In this document: piece after piece, positions 18,979 through 28,891 of the stretch | Position numbering within the stretch: the first letter of the stretch is position 1 | Layout of the letters: the number at the start of each line of letters is the position of its first letter | Assembly (NCBI GenBank): GCA_028701635.1 | Contig: JAQVQJ010000001.1 | Coordinates: 62,001-126,000, forward strand | Source of the DNA: Clostridia bacterium | GTDB taxonomy: Bacteria; Bacillota_A; Clostridia; Christensenellales; UBA1242 | DNA length: 64,000 nt | Reading direction: 5' to 3' | Made by a program: the position numbers and the translations under genes | The notes under the pieces: generated by a model | What the model saw: the letters and a program-made list of their open reading frames with translations, nothing else | What the model was told of the DNA's origin: nothing | Databases searched by the model: none

Positions 18979-21567
18979 ATGAATAAATTTGGCTATCGTA
19001 CAGTCTGGTATGACGCTAGGAAAAAATGTGTTCACTTATGGACTTGGGATGACCAAGGAAATCGTATAGAAAAAATAGAACCGTTTAAACCATATCTTTT
19101 TGTTGAAACAACTAACAAATCAGATGCAATCTCGATTTATGGTACTAATCTTAGAAAACTAGTATTTCCTAGTCAATTTGAACGTCGTAGATATGTGAAA
19201 GAATGCGGCATTAAACGTCTTTTTTTTAATCTTAAAGCAGAACAACAATTTTTGCTTGAAACATATATGGGATTAAATGATGCTGTTGAGTTTTCGGAAA
19301 ATCCATTAAAGATATATCCTATAGATATTGAAGTATATGCCCCAAACGAATTTCCGAAACCTGAAGAAGCTAAATATCCTATTAATCTTATTACTATATA
19401 TGATTCAATTACAAAAAAATTTCATACATTTGGAACAAAGCCATATACAACAAATCAAGAAGATGTGATATATCATTATTATCCAAATGAACGAATAATG
19501 TTAACAGAATTTCTTAATTTCTGGACTAACGATTATCCTGATGTTGTAACTGGATGGAATTCAGACGGATTCGATATTCCGTATATTATTAATCGAATCA
19601 CTCAAATATTGGGGGAAGATGCGGCTAAAAGTCTTTCGCCTGTAAATTCTATATATTATAAAGAAGATATAGCACAAAAATATGGTAAAACTGTAGGACG
19701 ATGGGTAATATATGGAATTAGTGTTTTAGATTACATGGAAGTATATCAGACATTTTCTCGCGAAAAACGTGAATCATATAATCTTAATTATATAGGTAAA
19801 GTAGAAGAAGTGGGTGGTAAGACTAAATTTAATGCTACCAGTTTAGCAAAGTTATCTGAAAATGACTGGAACACTTTTGTTGAATATAATATACAAGACG
19901 TTAATATACTTGTTAAATTAGAAAACAAATTAAGGTTTTTAAAAACTATGCGAATTATTTCGCATAAGGGGTTTTGCAATCTTGAAGCTACATTAGGAAA
20001 AGTAACTGTAGTGTCTGGCGCTATTGCAGCACAAGCATTAAAACGAAATCAAATACTTTGCACCTTTGAAAATGATGATATGGGAAATTATTCTGGTGGT
20101 TTTGTAAAAGAAATACCAGCAGGATTAAAAGAAAGTGTTATTACTTTTGATGCTGATAGTTTGTACCCTAACTGTATTATTACATTAAATCTTTCTCCAG
20201 AAACTAAAATAGGCAAAGTAATGTCTATGGATAAAGAAAAAGATGAAATAATAATTAAACTTGTTAATGGTAAAGAGCATACTTTAACAAAAGAACAATT
20301 TATTAGTTTCTTGCAAAAAGAAAAAATATCTATTTCAAAAGCAAAAATATTGTTTTCACAAAAAGTAAAAGGAATAGTGCCTGAATATGTAGACGGTCTT
20401 TATGCGGAACGTGTGGCTAATAAAAACGCGAAAAAAGCAATTGAACATTCGTTAGATCATTGTAAAAAAGAATCCGAAAAATATATACAAAATGTTACGA
20501 GAATGGAACAACTTGACATTTTGCAATATACACTTAAAATTCTATTAAATTCAATTTATGGTGTATTCGCGAACAAATTCGGTCCTTTATATGATATCGA
20601 TTGTGCTGCATCTATTACCAATACAGGACAAGCGGTTATTAAAGAAGCCAGTGATATATTAGATCAATACGCAAAAGAAAAATATAATATACAAGAACCT
20701 ATTACCCATTATAATGACACAGATTCTTGTCATTGTTCAATACAACCTATTTTAGATCTAAACAAATATTCCTTTTGTGATAAGGACGAAAAAATATCTC
20801 CTATTGTATATAAAATAGCTATTGATTTTAATGATATATTAAATGTAAAAATTAACGAATGGAGCGCAAATACATTAAATTCAATTGATTCAAGATTTCA
20901 TTTTAAAAGAGAAGCCATATGTTCAACATGTCTTTATGAATCTAAAAAACATTATATTTTGCATGTTAAAGATAAAGGAGAAAAAGAACCTCTCCCTTGT
21001 GATAAGATTAAACCTGTTGGTGTTGAACTTGTTAAAACGACAATGTCTGATACTATCAAAAAAATGATTGAAGAAATTGTTAAGACATTACTTAAAACAA
21101 GAGATAGAACAAAAACCCTTGACGTATATAGAGAACAATATGAATCTTTCAAAAAATTACAACCAGATGAAATAGCCTTTAGATCATCTATTAAAACATA
21201 TAATAAATATTCCGCTCTTGCTACGGGATTTTCAAAAGGAAAAGGTACTCCTGTTGCTGTTGCCGGCGCAATTTATTATAACAATTTATTGAAAGAATAT
21301 AATTTAACTTCAAAATATGAAGAATTGAAATCAGAAGACAGAGTTAAATGGTTATATGTTCTACCCACTAATCAGTATAATATTACTAAGATAGCTTTTG
21401 CGGATAAAATACCCGAAGAATTCGTAGACATTAAACCTGATTATGATAAAATGTTTAAAAAAATATTAGAGCCAGCTATTACGCGTTTATTTGAATGCGC
21501 ACAATGGAAAATGGCTGATTTACAAGCGGAATATACGATTGATTTACTTGATTTATTTAAATTGTAG
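18979..21567 (+). CDS. 43: gp43-like family B DNA polymerase
   Basis: The 862 residues (T4 gp43: 898) contain all B-family motifs: exonuclease I YPIDIEVY (D116, E118), exonuclease II GWNSDGFDIPYI, exonuclease III YNIQDVNIL, polymerase motif A DADSLYPN (D391), motif B LKILLNSIYGVFANK and motif C DTDS (D580, D582). It is the replicative polymerase, working with the gp45-like clamp at 30426. It ends in TAG, one of very few TAG stops in the window. Confidence 0.95.
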   Translation: MNKFGYRTVWYDARKKCVHLWTWDDQGNRIEKIEPFKPYLFVETTNKSDAISIYGTNLRKLVFPSQFERRRYVKECGIKRLFFNLKAEQQFLLETYMGLNDAVEFSENPLKIYPIDIEVYAPNEFPKPEEAKYPINLITIYDSITKKFHTFGTKPYTTNQEDVIYHYYPNERIMLTEFLNFWTNDYPDVVTGWNSDGFDIPYIINRITQILGEDAAKSLSPVNSIYYKEDIAQKYGKTVGRWVIYGISVLDYMEVYQTFSREKRESYNLNYIGKVEEVGGKTKFNATSLAKLSENDWNTFVEYNIQDVNILVKLENKLRFLKTMRIISHKGFCNLEATLGKVTVVSGAIAAQALKRNQILCTFENDDMGNYSGGFVKEIPAGLKESVITFDADSLYPNCIITLNLSPETKIGKVMSMDKEKDEIIIKLVNGKEHTLTKEQFISFLQKEKISISKAKILFSQKVKGIVPEYVDGLYAERVANKNAKKAIEHSLDHCKKESEKYIQNVTRMEQLDILQYTLKILLNSIYGVFANKFGPLYDIDCAASITNTGQAVIKEASDILDQYAKEKYNIQEPITHYNDTDSCHCSIQPILDLNKYSFCDKDEKISPIVYKIAIDFNDILNVKINEWSANTLNSIDSRFHFKREAICSTCLYESKKHYILHVKDKGEKEPLPCDKIKPVGVELVKTTMSDTIKKMIEEIVKTLLKTRDRTKTLDVYREQYESFKKLQPDEIAFRSSIKTYNKYSALATGFSKGKGTPVAVAGAIYYNNLLKEYNLTSKYEELKSEDRVKWLYVLPTNQYNITKIAFADKIPEEFVDIKPDYDKMFKKILEPAITRLFECAQWKMADLQAEYTIDLLDLFKL

Positions 21568-21593
21568 TATATAATATAAAAAGGAGAAATAAA

Positions 21594-21977
21594 ATGTCTA
21601 ATATAAATTTAATAACGTTTCTAGATGCAGCACAACGCACAATTATCGGTGAACTCATTGAAGATAATAATGAGGTTATTTTAATTAAAAATCCTGTAGT
21701 AGTTAATATTGTTCCACAATTAGGACCAAATGGACAACCTTTAGGTGGAATGGCTTTACAGTTACTCCCTGTATATTTTAAAGAATTTCAAGGAGATAAA
21801 TCTAAACCGGCTATTTTTGAATATCCTAAATCACAAATAGTACGTATTAGTTTCGAAGGTGGTTTTGATTTCCGTTTATATGGCCAATATGAACATATTT
21901 TTAACGCTCCCATAGCAACACCTACTACAAGAGGAGAAGCTGCTCCTGTATTGAAATTATTTGATGACGAGAAATAA
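21594..21977 (+). CDS. conserved-looking small phage protein, possibly Sm-like
   Basis: This 127-residue protein is predicted to be mostly beta-strands: TIIGELIEDNNEVILIKNPVVV at the N-terminus resembles the Sm1 layout (modify, strand, acidic turn, strand), followed by a Gly/Pro-rich loop and a strand KSQIVRISF. It has a good AAAAGGAG site and sits two bases before uvsX. An Sm-like, RNA- or protein-binding fold is a guess from pattern only. Confidence 0.55.
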   Translation: MSNINLITFLDAAQRTIIGELIEDNNEVILIKNPVVVNIVPQLGPNGQPLGGMALQLLPVYFKEFQGDKSKPAIFEYPKSQIVRISFEGGFDFRLYGQYEHIFNAPIATPTTRGEAAPVLKLFDDEK

Positions 21978-21979
21978 AC

Positions 21980-23233
21980 ATGGGCAAAAAGAATAAAGAA
22001 GAAGATGAATTAGACAGCGAAGAAATGGATGAAGAGTCTACTAATGAACCATCCAAAAAAGGAAAGGGAAAAGGAAAGGGTGCTGAAAAAACACACCAGA
22101 AAGCAAAAGCGCTTTTTGAAGGAATGGAAGAATTAAATCCATGGGGCGCTACTCTTTCTGAAAGTGCATTGTCTATTGTAGATGAATGGACAGATACGGG
22201 ATCATATGCTTTAAATGCTATTGTTTCTGGTTCATGTTATAAAGGCGTGCAAAATGGTCGTGTTATAGGTTTTGTTGGACCGTCTGGTTGCGGTAAAACT
22301 CTTATTACGCAAAAAATAGTAGCCAATCATCTGAAAAAAGATCCTACAAATATTGCTATTGTATTTGACTCTGAAATTGCAGTTGATGCACAAACTGTAA
22401 AAAATCTCGGTGGAGATCCAACACGCATTAAGCATTATCCTGTTAATACAGTAAATTCTACACGTAATCAGATATTAAAAATACTCAATAATATTATTGA
22501 TCTCGGATTACAGAAAAGAATAATGATTGTTATAGATTCTTTAGGAAATCTAGCAGGCGGAAAAGAAGTTGCAGATGCTGAAAAGGGTAAAGATGCGGCG
22601 GACATGGGTTTGAGAGCAAAGGACATTAAAGGCCTTTTGCGAATCATAACAATACCTGCAGCTGTCGCAAAAACTACAGTCCTTTTCACAAATCATACAT
22701 ATGCCGATCCGGCTGCAATGTATCCCTCTGCAGTAGAAAATCAGTCGGGTGGTGAAGGCCCTATCTATCTCGCATCACTTATAGTACAATTAGGATTTAA
22801 AAGGGAGAAAAACGAGAAAGATTATGTTGACGAAGAAATTATATCTATTGCAAAATCTGTAGGCGGCATTACAATGCATGCATTAACGACAAAAAATAGA
22901 TTTATTCCTCAAATGTTAACAACCGATATTTATCTTAATTTTAAATCAGGATTAGATAGATATTCAGGATTATTTGAAATAGCAAAATCTTTAAATGTTT
23001 TCCAAGGCGGAACTAAATATTCATGCAATGGAATTGAATTGGGGTTTCGTAAGGAATTTGAAAAGAACCCTGAAGTATGGGAAAATATTCTTCTTCCTGT
23101 AATCGAACCTCTAATCAATAAAGAATTTTTATATCATTCTGAAGCAGATGCATTAGCACATGAGTTAGAAATACTGAAAAAAGAAAAAGAAATTGAAAAT
23201 AATGTTGATAATATAGGCGAAAAAGGCGTATAA
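21980..23233 (+). CDS. uvsX: UvsX-like RecA-family recombinase
   Basis: The 417 residues include Walker A GPSGCGKT (100-107), Walker B IMIVIDSLGNL and the L2-region VENQSGGEGPIYL. A charged, Lys/Glu-rich extension of about 45 residues precedes the core and makes it longer than T4 UvsX (391). It forms the presynaptic filament on single-stranded DNA, with the UvsY-like loader and gp32-like protein encoded nearby. It precedes the TGT-like gene by 15 bases. Confidence 0.92.
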   Translation: MGKKNKEEDELDSEEMDEESTNEPSKKGKGKGKGAEKTHQKAKALFEGMEELNPWGATLSESALSIVDEWTDTGSYALNAIVSGSCYKGVQNGRVIGFVGPSGCGKTLITQKIVANHLKKDPTNIAIVFDSEIAVDAQTVKNLGGDPTRIKHYPVNTVNSTRNQILKILNNIIDLGLQKRIMIVIDSLGNLAGGKEVADAEKGKDAADMGLRAKDIKGLLRIITIPAAVAKTTVLFTNHTYADPAAMYPSAVENQSGGEGPIYLASLIVQLGFKREKNEKDYVDEEIISIAKSVGGITMHALTTKNRFIPQMLTTDIYLNFKSGLDRYSGLFEIAKSLNVFQGGTKYSCNGIELGFRKEFEKNPEVWENILLPVIEPLINKEFLYHSEADALAHELEILKKEKEIENNVDNIGEKGV

Positions 23234-23248
23234 TATAAGGATAAAAAT

Positions 23249-24046
23249 ATGTTAGTATCTCATGAAACTCCACTCCAGTTATTAGACCTTTCATTATCAT
23301 ATAATGATTATGATTATTGTCTCGTACATTTACTTCCGCTATATCCTAAATATTTGGAATTTTATAAAAAATCAAAATCTATGGGAAGAAGAATACTATT
23401 AGATAATAGTATGTTTGAATTAAAGGAAGCCTTTGATGCGGATTCTTTTGCGAAATGGGTAAATGAGATACTACCATATGAATATATAGTGCCTGATGTA
23501 TATTCAGATGCTGATAATACAAAAAACAATTTTGAAAAGTGGATGAAGGATTATAAAGATGTGCCAGGCAAAAAAATAGGCGTTGTTCAAGGAAAAACAT
23601 ATCAAGAACTCGTTGATTGTTATTTATACATGGCTGCGCATGCGGATAAAATAGCAATTAGTTTTGATAATCAATATCTTATGACAACCGGATATTCATT
23701 GAACATGAATCCAACTCGTTGGCATATTCTTATGGAAGGACGATACCATTTAATAAGAGATCTAATTATAGATGGATTTTGGAAAAATAATATACCTCAT
23801 CATTTATTGGGTTGCGCCTTACCTCAAGAATTTCGATTTTATCAAAATATACAGGGAATAGAAAGTATAGATACATCAAGTCCTATTATTGCTGGTATGC
23901 ACGGTATTCGATATAATGAATTTGGTTTAAATGATAAAAATACTACATTATTAGCCGATTTAATAGAAGCAAACATAACAGATGAAATGTGGGAAGATAT
24001 ATCATATAATATTAAAATGTTTAAAACTATAAACAATATTAAATAA
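23249..24046 (+). CDS. TGT-like TIM-barrel protein (possible DpdA-type DNA transglycosylase)
   Basis: The 265 residues show the tRNA-guanine transglycosylase signature order: LLDNSMFEL (50-58), comparable to the DSGGFQ loop with the general-base Asp (D52 here); PDVYSDAD; KIGVVQGKT; then HHLLGCALPQEF (184-195) and SIDTSSPIIAG (206-216), comparable to the G-x-G-x-P phosphate site and nucleophile Asp region (D208). It lacks the usual zinc-site cysteines and is much shorter than tRNA enzymes, as in phage DpdA-like proteins that insert 7-deazaguanines into DNA. FolE, the first pathway enzyme, is at 28892. QueC, QueD and QueE are not in the window. Confidence 0.6.
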   Translation: MLVSHETPLQLLDLSLSYNDYDYCLVHLLPLYPKYLEFYKKSKSMGRRILLDNSMFELKEAFDADSFAKWVNEILPYEYIVPDVYSDADNTKNNFEKWMKDYKDVPGKKIGVVQGKTYQELVDCYLYMAAHADKIAISFDNQYLMTTGYSLNMNPTRWHILMEGRYHLIRDLIIDGFWKNNIPHHLLGCALPQEFRFYQNIQGIESIDTSSPIIAGMHGIRYNEFGLNDKNTTLLADLIEANITDEMWEDISYNIKMFKTINNIK

Positions 24047-24055
24047 GGAAATAAT

Positions 24056-24655
24056 ATGCCAAGATTAACTATTAGTGGAAGCCATTCAACTGGAAAAAGT
24101 ACAGTTATGAATGCATTAAAGGAGATACCCGCACTCTCAAAAAGATTTACCTTTAAAAGTGAAATTCTTCGTGATATCAAAAAAACAGGAATAAAAATCA
24201 ATGAATATGGAACAGACGAAACGCAATTATTAGTGTTATCAAAAATGGTAGAATATTCCACTATTCCCAACACTATATTAGACAGATGCGTTTTAGATTG
24301 TTTAGCATATACAGCATATTTATATGAAAAAGGACAAGTTAAAAAAAGCACATTAAAAATAGCTGAAACCTTGTTCGAAAATATTCGTTATGATATATAT
24401 TTTTATATAACACCAGAATTTTCTATAGTACCTGATGGCACTCGAAGTGAAAATTTAGAATTTCGTAATAGAGTTGCGGAAATATTTGAAGAATATATGG
24501 AATCATATTCTCTTAATCCTATCAGATTGACGGGAAATATCGAACAAAGAGTAAACCAATTCGTTGATGCTGTTAATATGTATGATAAATGGATAAAGGA
24601 AGAGAAAAAAGAAAAAGATAATTTCATGATGAGTCTTCAACAAAAGGGATCGTAA
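24056..24655 (+). CDS. P-loop kinase-like ATPase (NadR/AAA_28-like)
   Basis: The 199 residues begin with MPRLTISGSHSTGKST, a Walker A loop (8-16) typical of the NadR kinase-like family, followed by TILDRCVLDCLAYTAY (Walker B-like Asp and lid). The C-terminus is a Lys/Glu-rich helix. The family includes nucleoside and nicotinamide-riboside kinases; the phage substrate is not known. It sits between the TGT-like gene and gp41. Confidence 0.68.
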   Translation: MPRLTISGSHSTGKSTVMNALKEIPALSKRFTFKSEILRDIKKTGIKINEYGTDETQLLVLSKMVEYSTIPNTILDRCVLDCLAYTAYLYEKGQVKKSTLKIAETLFENIRYDIYFYITPEFSIVPDGTRSENLEFRNRVAEIFEEYMESYSLNPIRLTGNIEQRVNQFVDAVNMYDKWIKEEKKEKDNFMMSLQQKGS

Positions 24656-24658
24656 TGA

Positions 24659-26020
24659 ATGTCGAATACAAGAAAAAAATTAGATTATGATTTATTCGAA
24701 TATATTATTGCATTCAATTGTACTGTTAATGATTTATACATAGCGACTATTATAGATAGTATCAAAATTGAGTATATAAATAATCTTCATATAAGAAACT
24801 ATTTACATATTATATTTGAATTTTATAAAACGCATGGAACTTTACCAAATGCCACAGAAATAAAGGCGTATCTTATAAATGATGATTTAAAAGAATCATA
24901 TAAAGATGTCGTAAAAAAATTCAAGACATTGGATTCCGAATATAATTATGATGAGCTCATCGTAAATACTGAACAGTTTATTAAAGAAAAGGCTGTTTAT
25001 TATGCCGTTAAAGATACCGTCAATAAATTTGCAGATGACACAGCATCAAAAAATACTGATGAAGTATTTCAATTATTCGAAAATGCATGTAATATAAGTC
25101 TTGTAGATAATATGGGATTCGATTATTTTAATAATATCGATACACATATTAATAATTTAACAATAGTGGATAATTTTATCCCAACCGGATATTCTTGGTT
25201 AGATAAAATGTTGGGTGGGGGATGGCTTGAAGGCGGTCGCGCTTTATATATGTTTATGGGTGCGACAAATGTAGGTAAATCTATAGTATTAGGTAATATA
25301 GCAGCAAAGTTATTATTACAAGGTAAAACTGTTGTTTTATTTACTTTGGAAATGCCTGAGACATTATATTCAAAACGTATAAGTTCTCAATTATCACGTA
25401 TTCCTTTTGCGCTACTTAAATCAGAGGCAGAGGAATTGCGCAAATATCTATATCGATTTAAACAAGCAAATCCACAATCACGCCTTATCATTAAAGAGTT
25501 TCCGCCTAGCGCAATTACTACTAATCATCTTAAAGCTTTTCTTAAAAAACTTAAACAAAAATATAAAATAGAACCCGATGCAGTTGTTTTAGATTATTTG
25601 ACATTAATGCTTGCTCTTAATCCTGTCGGATCATTATATAGTGATAATAAAATGGTTGCTGAACAAGTACGTTCGTTATCATATCCACAAAATTTTGGAT
25701 GTCCTTTTATTAGTGCAGGACAATTAAATAGAACAGGATTAACAGAAACGAATCCGGGGTTAGAGAGTACTAGTGAAAGTATAGGTATTCCTATGACAGC
25801 GGATGCTATATTTTCTCTTTGGCAAACCGAAGCGGAAAAAGAATTGGGTATTTTAAATATGGGCATAAGAAAAAGTCGTTTCGGGGTGAATTTTGGCACG
25901 CAGGCGTTTAAAATAGATTATGATACGTTAGCCATAGATGAAATGGAAGAAATATTTAGTAATAACGAATCGATACAAAATACTGATGATATACTACGAC
26001 GTATAAGTAGTGTAAATTAA
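24659..26020 (+). CDS. 41: gp41-like replicative DNA helicase (DnaB family)
   Basis: The 453 residues (T4 gp41: 475) have an N-terminal helical domain (to about 150) and a RecA-like core: GYSWLDKMLGGG, Walker A GATNVGKS (201-208), FTLEMPE (H1a), Walker B AVVLDYLTLM and SAGQLNR (H3). It is the fork helicase. T4 gp61 primase and gp44/62 clamp loader are not visible in this window. The start follows the previous stop closely (ATGAATG). Confidence 0.9.
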   Translation: MSNTRKKLDYDLFEYIIAFNCTVNDLYIATIIDSIKIEYINNLHIRNYLHIIFEFYKTHGTLPNATEIKAYLINDDLKESYKDVVKKFKTLDSEYNYDELIVNTEQFIKEKAVYYAVKDTVNKFADDTASKNTDEVFQLFENACNISLVDNMGFDYFNNIDTHINNLTIVDNFIPTGYSWLDKMLGGGWLEGGRALYMFMGATNVGKSIVLGNIAAKLLLQGKTVVLFTLEMPETLYSKRISSQLSRIPFALLKSEAEELRKYLYRFKQANPQSRLIIKEFPPSAITTNHLKAFLKKLKQKYKIEPDAVVLDYLTLMLALNPVGSLYSDNKMVAEQVRSLSYPQNFGCPFISAGQLNRTGLTETNPGLESTSESIGIPMTADAIFSLWQTEAEKELGILNMGIRKSRFGVNFGTQAFKIDYDTLAIDEMEEIFSNNESIQNTDDILRRISSVN

Positions 26021-26042
26021 CAATAAAAAGATAAATAATAAC

Positions 26043-26942
26043 ATGGCAGGAAATAAAAAAATATTTTGTTTTACACACTATGATTTAGATGGTGTTATTA
26101 CATATTTAGTAACTAAATGGGCACATCCGGGTTATAAAATTGATGTTATGCCTCTTACGGGCGCAGATATTCGATATGAATTACAACAATGGAGATTAAA
26201 ACATAATTTTGAAGACTATGAAAAAGTATTTTTTCTTGATTTAGATATATCAGAACAAAAAGATATTGTTGATCATGAAAATGTAATAATTATAGATCAT
26301 CATAAATCTCATGTTGATGCTATGAAGTATGAAAAAGCGGCACCGATAGTAAAAGAATATTCTTCAGCATGTCTTTTAGCGTATAGAGTATTTAAAAAAC
26401 TTTATAATACAGAATTTAGTAATGAACAAAAAACTTTAATTATCTATGGAAATGATTATGATTCGTATGCTAATGAACTTCCAGAATCTCATATGTTAAA
26501 TATAATTTTCTGGAATACACAAAAATCATTTGATTCTTTTTTAGAAAATTATAGTAACGGTTTTAGACCGTTTACAAAAGAGCAACATGCAATAATTAAA
26601 ATATATGAAAACCATCTTGCCGAAACCATTAAATCGTTGAAAGTATTTCAAGGAATTTACGCGGATGTAGATGGTGAATGCCGTGTAGTAGTAGCCACTT
26701 CCCTTGACGGACAAAGCCCTAATGATATATCTGATTATCTTTTAAAAACATATCAAGCCGATGTTTCTATTATTATTAATACTAAAACAAAACATATAAG
26801 TTTTAGAAGACCTAAAAACGGTACAATGAGATTAAATGTTTTTGCGAAAGAATATGCTGATGGTGGTGGGCATGAATATTCTGCGGGCGGTACTATAACT
26901 GATACTTTTTTAAATTTCACCAAAACATTAAAACCCGTATGA
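26043..26942 (+). CDS. DHH-family phosphoesterase (NrnA/RecJ-like)
   Basis: This 299-residue protein has FTHYDLDGV (motif I), VFFLDLDIS, the DHH motif IIIDHHKS (residues 80-87), a further Asp motif GNDYDSY and the C-terminal DHHA1-type GGGHEYSAGG. The set and length fit NrnA-like enzymes that degrade short oligonucleotides or pAp, or a RecJ-like exonuclease core. In the phage it could recycle nucleotides or destroy cyclic oligonucleotide signals; neither is shown. Confidence 0.82.
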   Translation: MAGNKKIFCFTHYDLDGVITYLVTKWAHPGYKIDVMPLTGADIRYELQQWRLKHNFEDYEKVFFLDLDISEQKDIVDHENVIIIDHHKSHVDAMKYEKAAPIVKEYSSACLLAYRVFKKLYNTEFSNEQKTLIIYGNDYDSYANELPESHMLNIIFWNTQKSFDSFLENYSNGFRPFTKEQHAIIKIYENHLAETIKSLKVFQGIYADVDGECRVVVATSLDGQSPNDISDYLLKTYQADVSIIINTKTKHISFRRPKNGTMRLNVFAKEYADGGGHEYSAGGTITDTFLNFTKTLKPV

Positions 26943-27259
26943 ACGATATGTACTCAGAAGAATATGACATGGCACAAGATCATGTTCAAACTATCACCGA
27001 ACGTGAATTGGATATGATTATATTGAAAATGGGGTCCTTATTATCTATTATTCAAAATAAAAAAACCAATCAAGCTAAAATGCTTTTATTTTTAGTTAAA
27101 AACGAAAAATTTAGAAATTGTTTTTTACGAATAGCAGAATTAAACAGTTTTCAACATCTTGTTCGTTGTTTAATGGAAAAGTATCCAACTTTGTGTGAAT
27201 CAAAAGTCGTATCAGGGGCGTTAAAACGTGATAACAAACTTAGAAAAAAATCTCTATAA
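26939..27259 (+). CDS. small helical protein of unknown function
   Basis: This is a 106-residue protein starting within the stop of the DHH gene (ATGA). It is acidic at the N-terminus and helical and basic at the C-terminus (VSGALKRDNKLRKKSL). No motif is recognised. It is co-transcribed between the DHH phosphoesterase and the next unknown gene. Confidence 0.5.
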   Translation: MNDMYSEEYDMAQDHVQTITERELDMIILKMGSLLSIIQNKKTNQAKMLLFLVKNEKFRNCFLRIAELNSFQHLVRCLMEKYPTLCESKVVSGALKRDNKLRKKSL

Positions 27260-27875
27260 TACATATCTAAGAGTATCAAGAACAGCTGAAAATAAACCAT
27301 TTACCTTTAGAAAAGATTTTTCTGATATGGATCCTTCTATTATAGTGCATCTTAATAGAATTAGTAATCTGTTTTTAAAATATCCTCATATAAACCCTGA
27401 AGATTATTTTATATCGCCATATAAAATATATCCAAACGCAGAACATTTTACACTTGAATATTATGCCGGTATGGGTGCAGTAAAATCATATAGTTTATAT
27501 AAGAAACAAATACAAGAACTTCCACCAGATAGTCCAGAACAAATAGATTTTATTATAAAATCATTAAAATATATCGGAGCCTTTTGTATTAAACATGGCA
27601 TAAAAATTGATCAATACCCAAAATTTAAAATAGGTCTTACGTATGAATGGATGAAACAAGTTAAAAAACATGAGATATCTATCTACGTGCTAATGGAGTT
27701 CTCAGAGATAAATAATATTATAGAGGAGGTGCCTGAAGATGAACGGGAATTATTTTTAGGCGATCTTGGAAAGTACTATTTGGGTTATAAATCCAAATAT
27801 ATACAATCAAAGATGGCTAAGCAATTAGTAAAAGAAGGAATAAATAAAATCATTAAAATAATTAGTGAAAAGTAA
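27228..27875 (+). CDS. uncharacterised protein before gp32
   Basis: This 215-residue all-helical protein starts with GTG at 27228, overlapping the previous gene by 32 bases. It contains NKPFTFRKDFSDMD and PHINPEDYFISPYKIYP followed by helices with many Tyr and Lys. Its length and its position between the helicase and gp32 would suit a helicase loader such as T4 gp59 (217 residues), but I see no convincing sequence match, so this stays a suggestion. Confidence 0.5.
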   Translation: MITNLEKNLYNTYLRVSRTAENKPFTFRKDFSDMDPSIIVHLNRISNLFLKYPHINPEDYFISPYKIYPNAEHFTLEYYAGMGAVKSYSLYKKQIQELPPDSPEQIDFIIKSLKYIGAFCIKHGIKIDQYPKFKIGLTYEWMKQVKKHEISIYVLMEFSEINNIIEEVPEDERELFLGDLGKYYLGYKSKYIQSKMAKQLVKEGINKIIKIISEK

Positions 27876-27926
27876 GTGAAAATTAATAATAATACATTAT
27901 TATATTAAATGAAAAAGGAGTAAATT

Positions 27927-28844
27927 ATGAGTAACAATAATAGTTCAGATATCACAAGTATGTTCGACAGTATCAAGGAATCTTTGAATTCCACCCAACC
28001 ATCAGGCGATTCATCATTCCGTAATTTTTTAAAAATGGAAGTAGGAAAGACATATCTCGTACGTTTTGTACCGAATATATCCGACCCTAAAGCAACATTT
28101 TTCCATTATTCTCATCACGGGTTTACCAGTCTTTCAACAGGCCAATATGTTGATGCAACATGTCCACGATCTTTTGGAGAACGTTGTCCTATATGCGAAT
28201 TGCGTTTTAAACTTTATAAAACAAAGAAAGAAGAAGATAAAAATCTTGCATATATGATTCGTGCGCATGAAAAGCACTTAGTTAATGTGTATGTAGTTAA
28301 TGATCCCACCAATTCAGAAAATGAAGGCAATGTAAAAATTCTGCGATATGGCAAACGTATTCAGGATAAAATTTTGCAGGCAACTGAAGGAGATGATGCT
28401 GATGAATTTGGTCCTCGCGTTTATGATCTTACTGAAAATGGATGTAATTTCAAAATCAAGGTAGAAACAGCATCAGAAGGTACACGTAAATTTACCAATT
28501 ACAATAATTCGCGATTTACTGCTGCTAGTGCAATTCCAAATATGTCTGCAGAAAAAATGCAGGAAGTATATAAGAATTTGTTTGATTTAACTAAAGTATT
28601 AGATATAAAGAGCGAAAACGAATTGAATATGATTATAAAAGAACATATTCTTTGTGAAGGTGGCAAAATATCAGAAGAAAGAGAATCATCGAAAAACACT
28701 AAAGAAGAGCGTGATTCAGATGAAAAACCAGAAATCGAAAAAGACGCCCCTTCTAAAAAAGAAGTAAAGAAAGAAACATCTAGCGCATCAAATGCAACGA
28801 AAGCGAAGATAGATAATTTACTTGAAGGATTAGACAATCTTTAA
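27927..28844 (+). CDS. 32: gp32-like single-stranded DNA-binding protein
   Basis: The 305 residues (T4: 301) show the T4 gp32 layout: a short N-terminal region, an OB-fold core with zinc ligands H64, C79, C87 and C90 (T4: H64, C77, C87, C90), and a long acidic, Ser/Lys-rich tail from about 245 that ends in a short helix. It coats single-stranded DNA and recruits UvsY, gp41 and polymerase. It has a strong AAAAAGGAG site and is followed by its own hairpin terminator. Confidence 0.93.
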   Translation: MSNNNSSDITSMFDSIKESLNSTQPSGDSSFRNFLKMEVGKTYLVRFVPNISDPKATFFHYSHHGFTSLSTGQYVDATCPRSFGERCPICELRFKLYKTKKEEDKNLAYMIRAHEKHLVNVYVVNDPTNSENEGNVKILRYGKRIQDKILQATEGDDADEFGPRVYDLTENGCNFKIKVETASEGTRKFTNYNNSRFTAASAIPNMSAEKMQEVYKNLFDLTKVLDIKSENELNMIIKEHILCEGGKISEERESSKNTKEERDSDEKPEIEKDAPSKKEVKKETSSASNATKAKIDNLLEGLDNL

Positions 28845-28849
28845 TTATT

Positions 28850-28890
28850 AAAAAATCCCGCTTCTTTAGTGAAGCGGGATATTAATTTAT
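28850..28890 (+). terminator. intrinsic terminator after gp32
   Basis: A 10-bp perfect stem ATCCCGCTTC/GAAGCGGGAT (28855-28864 and 28871-28880) with a six-base loop follows the gp32 stop. It is flanked by A5 on the left and a T-rich stretch on the right. It would separate high-level gp32 expression from folE. Confidence 0.8.
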
Positions 28891-28891
28891 T

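Noticed and set aside
27228..27875. gp59 helicase loader
   Set aside because: Length and position fit, but no residue pattern shared with T4 gp59 was convincing, so it is listed as unknown.
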